DNA from: Hormiphora californensis
Taxonomy: Eukaryota > Ctenophora > Tentaculata > Cydippida > Pleurobrachiidae
Direction of reading: 5' to 3'
NCBI GenBank assembly: GCA_020137815.1
Contig: CM035352.1
Span: 994,175-1,058,174, forward strand
Length of the DNA stretch: 64,000 nt
How positions within the stretch are numbered: position 1 is the stretch's first letter; the number at the start of each line of letters is the position of its first letter. Positions 1-11,900 of the stretch are shown here, one piece after another. The notes beneath the pieces are model-generated. The model was given only the letters and a program-made list of their open reading frames with translations. It ran no database searches and was not told the origin of the DNA. Position numbers and translations under genes: made by a program.

Positions 1-254
1 GGTGCTAGTACTAAACTTCTATCTTACCTCCAAATCGTGGTTGGTATAGTTGGTGCAGCGAGTGCGATCATTTTCAAACGGCTATTACCACTCATAGATA
101 GAAGAGTTTCGTGGGAGGTGTGTCGGAGTGCTTTTCTTTACGGCCTACTAGTGGCAAGGTTTGCTATATTTCTCCTGTTAGTGTACACTGACCATCTGTA
201 CGTGACAGTGGTACTCCAGTGCCTTCAGTACCTTGGAACTGTGTCTACAATGCC
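1..254 (+). CDS. partial multi-pass membrane protein exon, unidentified
   Basis: Frame 1 is open from the first base to the N gap, about 84 residues. It encodes two hydrophobic stretches (around residues 10-30 and 50-70) separated by a basic loop with KRLLPLIDRR. This looks like part of a polytopic membrane protein such as a transporter, but I do not recognise the family. Start, stop and splice sites are missing because the fragment is cut by the window edge and by the assembly gap. Confidence 0.35.
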
Positions 255-354
255 NNNNNNNNNNNNNNNNNNNNNNNNNNNNNNNNNNNNNNNNNNNNNN
301 NNNNNNNNNNNNNNNNNNNNNNNNNNNNNNNNNNNNNNNNNNNNNNNNNNNNNN
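255..354. other. assembly gap (100 N)
   Basis: A run of exactly 100 N, the usual placeholder for a scaffold join of unknown size. Sequence on the two sides need not be adjacent in the genome. Confidence 0.99.
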
Positions 355-1120
355 GACCCCCGAGAAAAAAGGAAAAGAAAAGAAGAAAGGAGCGGAAGAG
401 GCCCAAGGAAAGAAAGAAAAGTCGGGGGCACATGGCTGGAAAGAGGGGGGGTTTGGGAAAGAAAGAGGAAGAGAGGGAAAAAGGAAGGGAAAAGACTTTT
501 TTTTGAGGATGTGTGAAGAAGGGGAAGATAAGAAAGAAAGGAAAAAATTAAAACAAACGAAATTATTAAAGGGAGATAAAAAATTTTTTTTTCCCTTCTT
601 CCACATTTTTACTCCTTCCCCCCCTTTTTTTCCCCCTCCCCCCTTTTTACTTAAGGAGGAGAAGGGGTGGGAAAATAAAGAGAGTTGGAAAAACGAAAAG
701 GAAAGTAAAACCCAAAACAAACCCACCCCACAAAGACGTTCCAAGGACGAGAAAGAAAGAGGGGGGGGGAGAGAAAATGAGGGAGAATGGAAAGGAAATG
801 AAAAGGAAAGGGGGAGGAAAGAGGAAGAAAAGGAGGAGGAGAAGAAAGGGGGAAAAGGGAGAAGAAGGGGAACAGGATGGCCCCGGGAAAAGAAAGGGAT
901 AGGAGCCCCCCTTTTTTTTTTTCCCCCCCCCCCCCTTATCCCTCTCTCTCTCCCTCTCCCCCTCCCTCTCTCTCCCCTCCCTTCCCCCCAAAGGTAATAA
1001 GCCTTTTCCCTGAGGGGGAAAATTTCTTTTTGGGTTTTTATTTTACTGTAATGTTTAAAAAAGAATTTTAAAAGGGAGAAATAAAATTTAAAAGAAAAAA
1101 AGAGGAAAAAAGAAGAAAAA
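355..1120. repeat. purine- and pyrimidine-rich low-complexity DNA
   Basis: Long blocks of almost pure G/A followed by almost pure C/T, with many homopolymer runs of 7-11 bases. The long frames crossing it are composition artefacts. Base quality next to the gap may be poor. No gene seen. Confidence 0.7.
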
Positions 1121-1781
1121 ATCACCGATCGCTCAGAAAGATAACTCATCGATTGAGTTAAGATCAGAGAACAATATTGGCAGGATATTGTCATCAAAAA
1201 GCCCCCTCTTTTTTGACATGATTTGCACACATTTTGAAACCGTTATCTATCACCTGTAATATACACCTATCTCTATCTGCCTTAAAGGAATTCCCATACA
1301 AAAAACCCACATGAATGATTCTTTATATACTATATCTAAAAATTTTCCTCTCTCTCTTTCAGTTTTCCCAGTCTAGAGTAGAGGCAGTGTAGTGAAAAGA
1401 GACGGATTGCAAACAATTTCAAACGTGCAAAAACTTTCCCAGGGGAAAAAAATTAAAATTTGAAAAAAAAAAGGGGGGGGGGCCCCCCCACTCTCTCTTC
1501 TATCATTTTGTGTGCATGTGTGCTTGTTACAGCGGAACTAAAATACCATACACCATGGAAAATGAAGGGAATGATAGAATAGTTCTTTTTTTCCTTGTCT
1601 CCCTCTGTCTCTCAGCACATAATTCAAAAACTAAACTGATATAGTCCAACACGTATTTATTTAGACACAATTTGAGGTTGTAAATTTTAGTCGAAATTTC
1701 CCGAAACTTAGTTAAACCCATTTCCCGTACATTTTGACTTTCGTGCGTCACAGTTGTGAGTTGATGTACACTTTACCTGTT

Positions 1782-1966
<185 letters not shown>

Positions 1967-2223
1967 TCCCTCCACACACACAATAATATGACACCACAAG
2001 CTATCACATGAGAAAGTGAGGCGTGTCATGTGGGAAATGTTTAAAAACAGGACAGGATTGGAATTCCTGCGTTGTGTGGCTCACACCGCATTTTATTTCT
2101 GTTCGGCAGATCAATTCCTTCCTTCCAGTTTTTATTTGCGGGTATCACATTCCCACTCACCGTCAATTTGATCAACACACATTACACACAGTTTCCATTC
2201 CCGTAGTGTGCTGCACAATGCAT

Positions 2224-2352
2224 AGAGAGAGAGAGAGAGAGGAAATGTGTACATGTGCGGTTGAATTATGTTTCAGAGAGAGAATGAGGGATAGAGAGAG
2301 AAAAAGAGATAGAGCGATAGAGAGAGAGAGAAAAAGAGATAGAGAGAGAAAG
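2224..2352. repeat. (GA)n-rich tract
   Basis: Interrupted GAGA and AGATAGAG repeats just upstream of the first visible NudE exon. Confidence 0.85.
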
Positions 2353-2478
2353 TTGTGAAAGGAAGTGGTGACACCATGTACTAACTTCTTCACACACACT
2401 GCGTGTCTGTACTGTAGACACCTATAACTCAGCACACTATGTTTACCACCCATTACCTAGTTATCTTCTCCCCACCAG

Positions 2479-3177
2479 GCTATTGAAAAGAACGCTCTGC
2501 TGGAGAACGAAGTTGAGGACAAGGCAAGTCTTCAAGTCATGGTACAGAGACTCAAGGATGAGTCAAGAGGTAACTTAACGTAGGGCGCGCGGGTTTCTTT
2601 CTTGTGCTAGCGTCACTTTCCAGTGCGCGCACAGATTCGCGCGTCGCTCTATCGCAACCCATCGATTGCATGCCCAATTTGCCCGCCCAAAATGACCCCA
2701 TGTAACCCCCTCTCCCCTCCCCAGATTTGCATACGGAGTTGTCCACGATACGCCGAAAGTCCTTCCACAAGAAGGCTAGTTCAGCGGCCGCAGTTGACCA
2801 GCCCTCAACCCCTGAAACACCGCCTCCCAATTTCGTTAATGGAATCCCTATCTCCAGTTCCGCCAAGATTTCAGCTCTCAATATTGTTGGAGATCTACTT
2901 CGCAAAGTCTCAGTTAGTACAGCTTCCATACTATCTGAATTAGCAGAAGAGTCACTGTCCCAAAAGTGATGTTTTACTAATCCTCTGAACCTCCCACCAG
3001 GCTCTCGAAACGAAACTGGCATCGTGTAGAAACATAGTACGAGAGCCGACCAGCAAAGGGCAACTCCGACGATCCTCAATGCTCGGGTCACCCAGAACTC
3101 ACGCGAAACCACAGCAGACTACGAACAATAATTCTGAACAATCGAGTGAACCGGGTGTCATTAAAATATCAGTGTGA
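2479..3177 (+). CDS. NDEL1: NudE-like protein (NDE1/NDEL1), C-terminal exons
   Basis: NudE proteins are coiled-coil adaptors that join LIS1 to cytoplasmic dynein in mitosis and nuclear migration. Three exons are visible: 2479-2569, 2725-2912 and 3001-3177 (stop TGA). Acceptors are CACCAG and CCCCAG; donors are gtaact and gttagt; phases agree. The first exon ends the N-terminal coiled coil (AIEKNALLENEVEDK, then VQRLKDESRDL). The second carries the family signature [17 protein letters not shown] and continues into ALETKLASCRN in the third, matching vertebrate [30 protein letters not shown]. The dynein/LIS1-binding N-terminal exons are missing and may lie in the gap or the low-complexity DNA. 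The tail after SCRN is short and low in complexity. Confidence 0.9.
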
Positions 3178-3240
3178 ACCCTTTCTTTTTATGTTCCCCC
3201 TTTCTACATCATGATGATACACGACACAATCCCACACACA

Positions 3241-3241
3241 C

Positions 3242-3324
<83 letters not shown>

Positions 3325-3330
3325 AAAGAG
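3241..3330. repeat. (GA)n microsatellite
   Basis: About 90 bases of perfect GA repeat 64 bases after the NudE stop codon. From here to 4050 I see no other gene or RNA. Confidence 0.95.
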
Positions 3331-4050
3331 TTAGGAGGGTGAGTGAGAGAGTCAAGGAGAGAGCGAGAGAGAAAGTGAGAGAAAGTTGTCTGTTTTTTCT
3401 CTTGTATTTGTTTCATAGACACATGAAAAGCACAAATTGTGTAACTCCGATTGGTAAATACTGTTTAGTAAAACTCCAAGTTTGTGTGTTTCAATTTTCA
3501 AATGGATAAATAACAATAAACGGGGTCAAAATAATGATAAATAGCTGATTTACAATTACTCTCTGCCTCTATAATACATAAACAAATATACAGATAGACA
3601 GGTCTACTGCTGCAGTTACATCAATAAAAACAACTGCCGCGATGGTCACACGAACGTTCAAACAGACAAAACACCCAGTGTATGTTGGTTTGTGTGTGTA
3701 CATTTGCGCGCCGATCAGTCCATTCTCACGACATCGCGCGTTCCCTACATGATGCATCTCAACACAACAGGTCGCACTTCACAAATATGATGTTCACTTT
3801 GACTTTGAGGTGTGTGTTGTCAGACACTGACTGTACACTTCGGCCCGGTGCGAAGAGGACGGTCTTATATGAGACAAGGTGTGAGGTATTGCTCTTGCAA
3901 AGCTAGACTGCCTTTCGCGAGCCCCGCATAAATGTAAAGGGAGGGTTTATTAGAACATAACAATATTGCTCTACAAAATGTACTTCATTATAAATGTACT
4001 TCATTCGTGAGATGTATAGCACTGGTATTGTTCTTCAGTCTCTGTAAGAT

Positions 4051-4159
4051 TCAACCTCTGTATATTTTTAGTTGTTCTTCCAGGGTTTCCAAGTTAGTTG
4101 ATAGATCTTCGTTCTTCTGCATCAGTTTAAATATCTCTGCCAACTGCTCTCTTTCAGCC
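4051..4159 (-). CDS. putative 3'-terminal exon of a coiled-coil protein
   Basis: Read on the minus strand, a pyrimidine tract ending tttttag at 4161-4160 is followed by an open frame of 35 codons with a TGA stop at 4053-4051. It is rich in E, L, K and Q with heptad spacing (AEREQLAEIFKLMQK, then LETLEEQLKIYRG). It looks like the last exon of a coiled-coil gene. No upstream exon was identified; the receptor gene upstream on the same strand has its own stop, so that gene would have to lie in an intron of this one. Family unknown. Confidence 0.4.
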
Positions 4160-4395
4160 CTAAAAAAGGGAATCGGTTAAAGATATCATGACTAAGAGAT
4201 CACAACTTTCAAAGTGGTTTAGCGGTGAATGGTGTTTGTTTATATGACACTGATATTAAATATAAAAGTCGTAGTTTATTGTTTAGTAAAACTATTTAGG
4301 ACTTTAAAATATTGTACATAAATAAGGTAAAGGGTAATCAAACTTTAATCAATTAAATAATTAAATTCCATCAAAAATAGTAACAGTTTCAGTTC

Positions 4396-7047
4396 TCAAC
4401 ACTTCGATCCATTTTCAAGAACCATTGTCCCATTTTCAACAACCGTTGTCTCAGTCCCCTTCTTATTTCCAATTCCAACCAATCTCACCAACATAGCCTT
4501 GCCCAAACTCTCCACTCTCCCAGCTCTCACATCTTGTACGGCAACAACAGCAAACTCGATCACAAAGCTGACAAGGGCCACAGCAACGCCGCACACTAAA
4601 GCATAAAACAACCCAGTTAGAGAAGATAGATGGAGTGTCATTTCTACGTTATTCTTACATTTCCCTGTCCCTGTTGCGGCGTATTTGTTCCATAGTTCGT
4701 CAATATACCCCATCTCACGGTATCTCAAAAGGCGGGTGTCTATTAGCTCCTTATAAGGACTCCCCCTGGGCAGGCCGAATGCCCACTCTAAATGTTGGAA
4801 TGTGTTACCTACGTATGTGATCGCCGAACATCCACCTCCAATTTGGTATTCCAACTCAGGGTACTCACTGATGAATACAAATGAATCATTGTTTACCCTC
4901 TCAATTCCTTCCTGGCGGTTAGCCAACGCCACGCCCTCCTTAACAAGCCGGTGGTAGTCTGAGTTGGCATGGGTTAGGAGTATCGTCTCTGCGTTAGCAC
5001 TCCCCACAAAACCCCACTGGTACTCGTCCTGGGTTAACAGCTCTAACACCGAACCAAGATGTGAGGCTTGTGTGCTGAGAGTCAGGAAGGCAGTGAGATT
5101 AGCGGTGTAGAGAGTCACAATTAGGAGCATAAAGAACCACCATGTGATGAGAAGGAACCGACCTGAGGGACTCTGTGGAAAGACCTCCCCGTTATTGACA
5201 ACCAGCCCCGTTCCAACAGTCCACAGAGATTCGTACAGATTGAGATCCTCTGAATTCTCTTCTGAAACAAGGCAGGGTTTGTCTGACCCGCTTCTATTGC
5301 ACCCATCACATTTACAATACCGGGTGGCATACCTCCTCCTTCCAACGCGACCCATGGGGGACCACGTCCCAATACACCACTGTAGGAGGGACATAACAAG
5401 ACACACTGCTAGTACAGTCAACCACACAGAGGTGTCATACGGGAGGAGAAAGAAGAAGGGATCACTGTTTCCACGTCCTGTTCGTACTACTGCCGATATT
5501 CCACTGTCCATGAGAGGATTTGAGAAATCAATCACTTCTTTTCGGAGTGAATTCATTGAAAGAGGGGAGCCTATCAAATCTGTTCTTCCGTTCAACAACT
5601 CTCCTATCAACCCATTCCATTGTCCAGTAGTACTGTTCTTCCCCCCGTATTTGCCGTCCTGGGGGAACACAAACTGGTATGTAAACCCCAGTTCATCTGA
5701 CAACCGTTTAATAAGTTCCACTGTCATTCCCCCAGACGGTTCGCAGGGCTCCTCAGTACATGACTCTTCCATAGGACTCATGAAAGGTAGTCCCGCCATG
5801 GCTCCAATCCTCAGATGTGTCCCTTTCAGTTGGTTGGCCACCCCAAGTGGAACATCGTAACTTTCGTTGAAGAACAGTGGTCTGTTGGTCATTTTGAGTC
5901 CGGAGTTGTCGTCCCATGTTCCTATCTTCACAAACCGTTCCTCTCGAAAGTTGACAACATCAAAAAGTGATCTCTCGATAAGACGGGAATCTGTGAAACT
6001 AATGTTTCCAGTTACACCCTCAAATGTGACATTTGTTAGTAGATTCAATAACTCCTCTCCTCCCTCCCAGACCTGTCCACAATCAGAATCAGAGGCATTA
6101 CGTCCGGGACGACCTCCAACTACCCAATCAGCTAACAGGAGAGTATCATAAAGAAGTGGGATGACAGTTCCTGTTTCGTGCGGTGTTCCAAATACTGTGT
6201 ACTTATCCTTCCAATCCCTATATAGATCCCCATGCAATATCCCCGGTTTAGTGCCTAACAATCCCTCGTGAAAACTAAGATACCCTCCATTTTCCGCCAG
6301 TACCTCGGGTTTCAGAGCTATTGCATCGGATACAATCCAAACGAAATCACTGGACATCAAGGACATGTTGTGAGCACGTGAGAGAATGGTTTTAGCGTGT
6401 ACATCACTCCCGTACAAGACAATTACCCTTGCTAGGGATTCTTTTAGTGACTTCAACCTTACATCCACATCCCCTTCTGTCTCGTAAACTGAGATTTGTT
6501 TGAGGGTGTATCCCGGTTCGGTTGAGATGACAGCCTGAAGGGCTAACATTCCACTGATACCGTAGCTATCTCTTGAAGCCAGGATGCTCACTGCATTCCA
6601 ATTGTACTCCCGCAAAATGGACAGAATTACCCGAGCTTGGTCGTTATCATCAGGAGACATTCTAACAAGATAGCTCAGGTTCGGAGCATCTAGATCTACA
6701 CTGGTGGGCCCCACTGCAACAATCGGCATGTGGATGTCACTAAAATACTCCCCGAACACTTTGGCATCATCGGATGTACCAGCGAGTACCACAAGAGATA
6801 CACCTGTTTGGGCCAGGGTGCAGGCTACAGATACCATATCTCGCGAGGTCCGGTTGTAGGTAAGCCAGGTTACATTTGATGTCAGATTTGAGAAGTTGAT
6901 AAGTTGGGAGTAGGAGGGTGTGTCAGTGTTCCCAGCGAAGGATAGGAACCCAATATGGGCTGTTGCGGTACACAGTGGTGATAGGAGAAGTAGAAGGATT
7001 AGCATCGCAGCAGGGAGAAGATCACACGGCGCTACAAACTGAAACAC
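4396..7047 (-). CDS. ionotropic glutamate receptor subunit, intronless
   Basis: Encodes an 883-residue ligand-gated cation channel subunit of the plasma membrane in one uninterrupted exon. Order: signal peptide (1-30), amino-terminal domain (about 31-400), ligand-binding S1 (411-530), M1 (531-556), re-entrant pore loop M2 (604-622), M3 (630-657) with LYTANLTAFLTLS matching the SYTANLAAFLT gating motif, S2 (658-800), M4 (808-835) and a short cytoplasmic tail. Agonist residues are kept: R502 in NSLRKEVIDF (alpha-carboxylate) and E728 in ISEYPELEY (alpha-amino). The two S2 cysteines typical of the family are C740 and C797. Odd points: V617 falls at the Q/R/N pore site, and the M1-M2 loop is long and Cys-rich (CKCDGC at 578-583). 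It is not clearly AMPA, kainate or NMDA type and could be a lineage-specific class. Start chosen at the first ATG before the signal peptide; M15 is an alternative. Confidence 0.93.
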   Translation of the reverse strand: MFQFVAPCDLLPAAMLILLLLLSPLCTATAHIGFLSFAGNTDTPSYSQLINFSNLTSNVTWLTYNRTSRDMVSVACTLAQTGVSLVVLAGTSDDAKVFGEYFSDIHMPIVAVGPTSVDLDAPNLSYLVRMSPDDNDQARVILSILREYNWNAVSILASRDSYGISGMLALQAVISTEPGYTLKQISVYETEGDVDVRLKSLKESLARVIVLYGSDVHAKTILSRAHNMSLMSSDFVWIVSDAIALKPEVLAENGGYLSFHEGLLGTKPGILHGDLYRDWKDKYTVFGTPHETGTVIPLLYDTLLLADWVVGGRPGRNASDSDCGQVWEGGEELLNLLTNVTFEGVTGNISFTDSRLIERSLFDVVNFREERFVKIGTWDDNSGLKMTNRPLFFNESYDVPLGVANQLKGTHLRIGAMAGLPFMSPMEESCTEEPCEPSGGMTVELIKRLSDELGFTYQFVFPQDGKYGGKNSTTGQWNGLIGELLNGRTDLIGSPLSMNSLRKEVIDFSNPLMDSGISAVVRTGRGNSDPFFFLLPYDTSVWLTVLAVCLVMSLLQWCIGTWSPMGRVGRRRYATRYCKCDGCNRSGSDKPCLVSEENSEDLNLYESLWTVGTGLVVNNGEVFPQSPSGRFLLITWWFFMLLIVTLYTANLTAFLTLSTQASHLGSVLELLTQDEYQWGFVGSANAETILLTHANSDYHRLVKEGVALANRQEGIERVNNDSFVFISEYPELEYQIGGGCSAITYVGNTFQHLEWAFGLPRGSPYKELIDTRLLRYREMGYIDELWNKYAATGTGKCKNNVEMTLHLSSLTGLFYALVCGVAVALVSFVIEFAVVAVQDVRAGRVESLGKAMLVRLVGIGNKKGTETTVVENGTMVLENGSKC

Positions 7048-7467
7048 TGTTATAGAAGATGGAAGAATGAAGAAAGAGAAGTGGTGGTAATTAATAAAGA
7101 AGATAGAAATAGGTCAAGATTCAAGAACTAATTGGTGAAGGTCGCACGAGTAGTAAACATTGACAGTACGTGATGAAATGAAGCAGTAATTAAAATAGTT
7201 TAGCAGCGTCAATTTAAACTCGTATATTGCACAAGTTTGAAGACCGTAATAAATAACAACTAGCGTGAGCACACTAAACGGCCATGTGATATATTAACTA
7301 TGTCTGTGCTCGTATCGGGAAAAACGTTAACTTTAATACATTCTATAACGGGTCGAATTATAACACAAACACTTTCTCTCCCTCGCCGATCCCCGAATTC
7401 TCTTCTATGTCTCTTACTCAAGATACGCGTGGCAAAGCTAATGGTTTTGTCTTTCTAAAAAAGAACG

Positions 7468-7574
<107 letters not shown>

Positions 7575-8119
7575 AGATGAAAATTAGATAAAAATAAATA
7601 TTATAGAGTCCTGATATACCGCCGAGCAAAGTCAGATAAGCTGAATCTGAAACTCCTCAACGTCAGAATGGTTAACACCACCAAGACTTTAACCAGAGAT
7701 ACTATCACAGGTAAAATATTATTAAACTAATGGTACTCAACATCAGGAGAAAGAACCTCTTGAAAAACACGGATTGCAAATATTCTGAGAGAACCACAGA
7801 AATATATCTGTCATCGTTAGGCATAAATAATTGCATTATGTTTCATAATGCTGCCTTCCCATTGGATATTTTTCTCCTAATCTTAGTTGTGATTTTAATT
7901 GCCTGTCCTATGAAAAAATTATCGTAGCGGTACCGTAATACTGGTTCATTAGAAACAAATGATACAGTGTCAGAATAATCTCTGTACTGTTCTGTCTGCG
8001 AGTTTTAGTTAATCCTTTTAACTTTTATCTGCCAAACAATGGAAGCAGCCGTGTATTGTTCTCTTTCAGGCTCTCTTGCCACCCCGGTCCCCCGTCGTAC
8101 ACGTCATACAAGTAGACAA

Positions 8120-8783
8120 TTATATTAGTATTACACTAGTAGGCCCGTTCGCCCTACGGGCGAATTTCGGGGAAATGGTAGCTGGAACGCTGACATCACC
8201 TGCACCATCCGGTCCTAGCCTATCTCTCGCTTTCTCCCTACCCATGTTGTTGTACGCTCTGGGCTTCCTGACAATGTCAAGGTGCGAATTTAAGAGATCA
8301 ATGTCATGGAGGTGCAGTGCTGTTCCAGAAACTCCTCACGTGAAAACTTGGCCGTTAAGTAGCCGATTCGGAGATTTCTATATTCGACTGGAGTAATCAC
8401 CCTTGGGCGACGTTGGGTAAAGCTATCAGTAGTTGTTGATTGGCTCGCTTGAACACGTTGGCGTAATCTGTCATATTCTCTAGCCTGCTCCCTGACAGCA
8501 GCAGTTCTCCTGGACCTAGATTAACGTTGCCTAATAGCGCTTGGAGTGGAAGAGCTAGACAGAAGTAAAAGAATGCACGTGCAGAATTGAATTTCCCCTT
8601 GGTACCCAACTGCAACCGGGAGAGATCTCTCTCCCAGGTCTCTCTAATAATTGCACGTGCAAGTGTAGTTGCTAGGTGATCTCTGTCACACAATTTGCTT
8701 AGTAAGTAGTATGATTGTTTATCATAATACATGGCATTAACATCACGCACGCCGTGACCCAGTTTGGAGAGGGCAGAGAACAT
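8120..8783 (-). pseudogene. degenerate reading frame, unknown family
   Basis: The minus strand encodes 128 residues at 8783-8397 (with KLGHGVRDVNAMYYDKQ and RETWERDLSRLQLG). Protein-like sequence then continues in a second frame at 8400-8290 (VEYRNLRIGYLTAKFSREEF) and a third at 8310-8120 (NSHLDIVRKPRAYNN). No convincing splice sites link the three pieces, so this looks like a broken gene or an old mobile-element frame. I do not recognise the family. A gene with short unusual introns is the alternative. Confidence 0.35.
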
Positions 8784-8944
8784 ACTCTATTATACTGTAT
8801 AATATATCAAAGCACACAGAGATATAAAGAGATACGATTGTTTGTGGTATTCTCCCTAGACTGTACAATTGAATTAGGTGGATATAATTGACGGAACAAC
8901 AATCATGCTGCTAATAAACAATCATCCAATCATTAAACTAGAGA

Positions 8945-11900
8945 GAAGATACAGAGCTAAAACTAGATCTAAAGAGTGAAGATACAGAGCTAAAACTAGA
9001 TCTAAAGAGTGAAGATACAGAGCTAAAACTAGATCTAAAGAGTGAAGATACAGAGCTAAAACTAGATCTAAAGAGAGAAGATACAGAGCTAAAACTAGAT
9101 CTAAAGAGAGAAGATACAGAGCTAAAACTAGATCTAAAGAGAGAAGATACAGAGCTAAAACTAGATCTAAAGAGAGAAGATACAGAGCTAAAACTAGATC
9201 TAAAGAGTGAAGATACAGAGCTAAAACTAGATCTAAAGAGTGAAGATACAGAGCTAAAACTAGATCTAAAGAGTGAAGATACAGAGCTAAAACTAGATCT
9301 AAAGAGTGAAGATACAGAGCTAAAACTAGATCTAAAGAGAGAAGATACAGAGCTAAAACTAGATCTAAAGAGTGAAGATACAGAGCTAAAACTAGATCTA
9401 AAGAGAGAAGATACAGAGCTAAAACTAGATCTAAAGAGTGAAGATACAGAGCTAAAACTAGATCTAAAGAGAGAAGATACAGAGCTAAAACTAGATCTAA
9501 AGAGTGAAGATACAGAGCTAAAACTAGATCTAAAGAGAGAAGATACAGAGCTAAAACTAGATCTAAAGAGAGAAGATACAGAGCTAAAACTAGATCTAAA
9601 GAGTGATACAGAGCTAAAACTAGATCTAAAGAGTGAAGATACAGAGCTAAAACTAGATCTAAAGAGTGAAGATACAGAGCTAAAACTAGATCTAAAGAGT
9701 GAAGATACAGAGCTAAAACTAGATCTAAAGAGAGAAGATACAGAGCTAAAACTAGATCTAAAGAGTGAAGATACAGAGCTAAAACTAGATCTAAAGAGTG
9801 AAGATACAGAGCTAAAGCTAAAACTAGATCTAAAGAGATGAAGATACAGAGCTAAAACTAGATCTAAAGAGTGAAGATACAGAGCTAAAACTAGATCTAA
9901 AGAGTGAAGATACAGAGCTAAAACTAGATCTAAAGAGTAGAAGATACAGAGCTAAAACTAGATCTAAAGAGAGAAGATACAGAGCTAAAACTAGATCTAA
10001 AGAGTGAAGATACAGAGCTAAAACTAGATCTAAAGAGTGAAGATACAGAGCTAAAACTAGATCTAAAGAGTGAAGATACAGAGCTAAAACTAGATCTAAA
10101 GAGATGAAGATACAGAGCTAAAACTAGATCTAAAGAGTGAAGATACAGAGCTAAAACTAGATCTAAAGAGTGAAGATACAGAGCTAAAACTAGATCTAAA
10201 GAGTGAAGATACAGAGCTAAAACTAGATCTAAAGAGTGAAGATACAGAGCTAAAACTAGATCTAAAGAGTGAAGATACAGAGCTAAAACTAGATCTAAAG
10301 AGTGAAGATACAGAGCTAAAACTAGATCTAAAGAGTGAAGATACAGAGCTAAAACTAGATCTAAAGAGTGAAGATACAGAGCTAAAACTAGATCTAAAGA
10401 GTGAAGATACAGAGCTAAAACTAGATCTAAAGAGTGAAGATACAGAGCTAAAACTAGATCTAAAGAGTGAAGATACAGAGCTAAAACTAGATCTAAAGAG
10501 TGAAGATACAGAGCTAAAACTAGATCTAAAGAGTGAAGATACAGAGCTAAAACTAGATCTAAAGAGTGAAGATACAGAGCTAAAACTAGATCTAAAGAGT
10601 GAAGATACAGAGCTAAAACTAGATCTAAAGAGTGAAGATACAGAGCTAAAACTAGATCTAAAGAGTGAAGATACAGAGCTAAAACTAGATCTAAAGAGTG
10701 AAGATACAGAGCTAAAACTAGATCTAAAGAGTGAAGATACAGAGCTAAAACTAGATCTAAAGAGTGAAGATACAGAGCTAAAACTAGATCTAAAGAGTGA
10801 AGATACAGAGCTAAAACTAGATCTAAAGAGTGAAGATACAGAGCTAAAACTAGATCTAAAGAGTGAAGATACAGAGCTAAAACTAGATCTAAAGAGTGAA
10901 GATACAGAGCTAAAACTAGATCTAAAGAGTGAAGATACAGAGCTAAAACTAGATCTAAAGAGTGAAGATACAGAGCTAAAACTAGATCTAAAGAGTGAAG
11001 ATACAGAGCTAAAACTAGATCTAAAGAGTGAAGATACAGAGCTAAAACTAGATCTAAAGAGTGAAGATACAGAGCTAAAACTAGATCTAAAGAGTGAAGA
11101 TACAGAGCTAAAACTAGATCTAAAGAGTGAAGATACAGAGCTAAAACTAGATCTAAAGAGTGAAGATACAGAGCTAAAACTAGATCTAAAGAGTGAAGAT
11201 ACAGAGCTAAAACTAGATCTAAAGAGTGAAGATACAGAGCTAAAACTAGATCTAAAGAGTGAAGATACAGAGCTAAAACTAGATCTAAAGAGTGAAGATA
11301 CAGAGCTAAAACTAGATCTAAAGAGTGAAGATACAGAGCTAAAACTAGATCTAAAGAGTGAAGATACAGAGCTAAAACTAGATCTAAAGAGTGAAGATAC
11401 AGAGCTAAAACTAGATCTAAAGAGTGAAGATACAGAGCTAAAACTAGATCTAAAGAGTGAAGATACAGAGCTAAAACTAGATCTAAAGAGTGAAGATACA
11501 GAGCTAAAACTAGATCTAAAGAGTGAAGATACAGAGCTAAAACTAGATCTAAAGAGTGAAGATACAGAGCTAAAACTAGATCTAAAGAGTGAAGATACAG
11601 AGCTAAAACTAGATCTAAAGAGTGAAGATACAGAGCTAAAACTAGATCTAAAGAGTGAAGATACAGAGCTAAAACTAGATCTAAAGAGTGAAGATACAGA
11701 GCTAAAACTAGATCTAAAGAGTGAAGATACAGAGCTAAAACTAGATCTAAAGAGTGAAGATACAGAGCTAAAACTAGATCTAAAGAGTGAAGATACAGAG
11801 CTAAAACTAGATCTAAAGAGTGAAGATACAGAGCTAAAACTAGATCTAAAGAGTGAAGATACAGAGCTAAAACTAGATCTAAAGAGTGAAGATACAGAGC

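Noticed and set aside
178-1230. Long minus-strand and plus-strand frames across the N gap
   Set aside because: They cross 100 N and simple purine/pyrimidine DNA; composition artefacts.
5144-6151. Plus-strand frames of 238 and 94 codons
   Set aside because: Antisense shadows of the glutamate receptor gene.
8076-8396. 106-codon plus-strand frame
   Set aside because: It lies opposite better protein-like minus-strand segments and has no family features.
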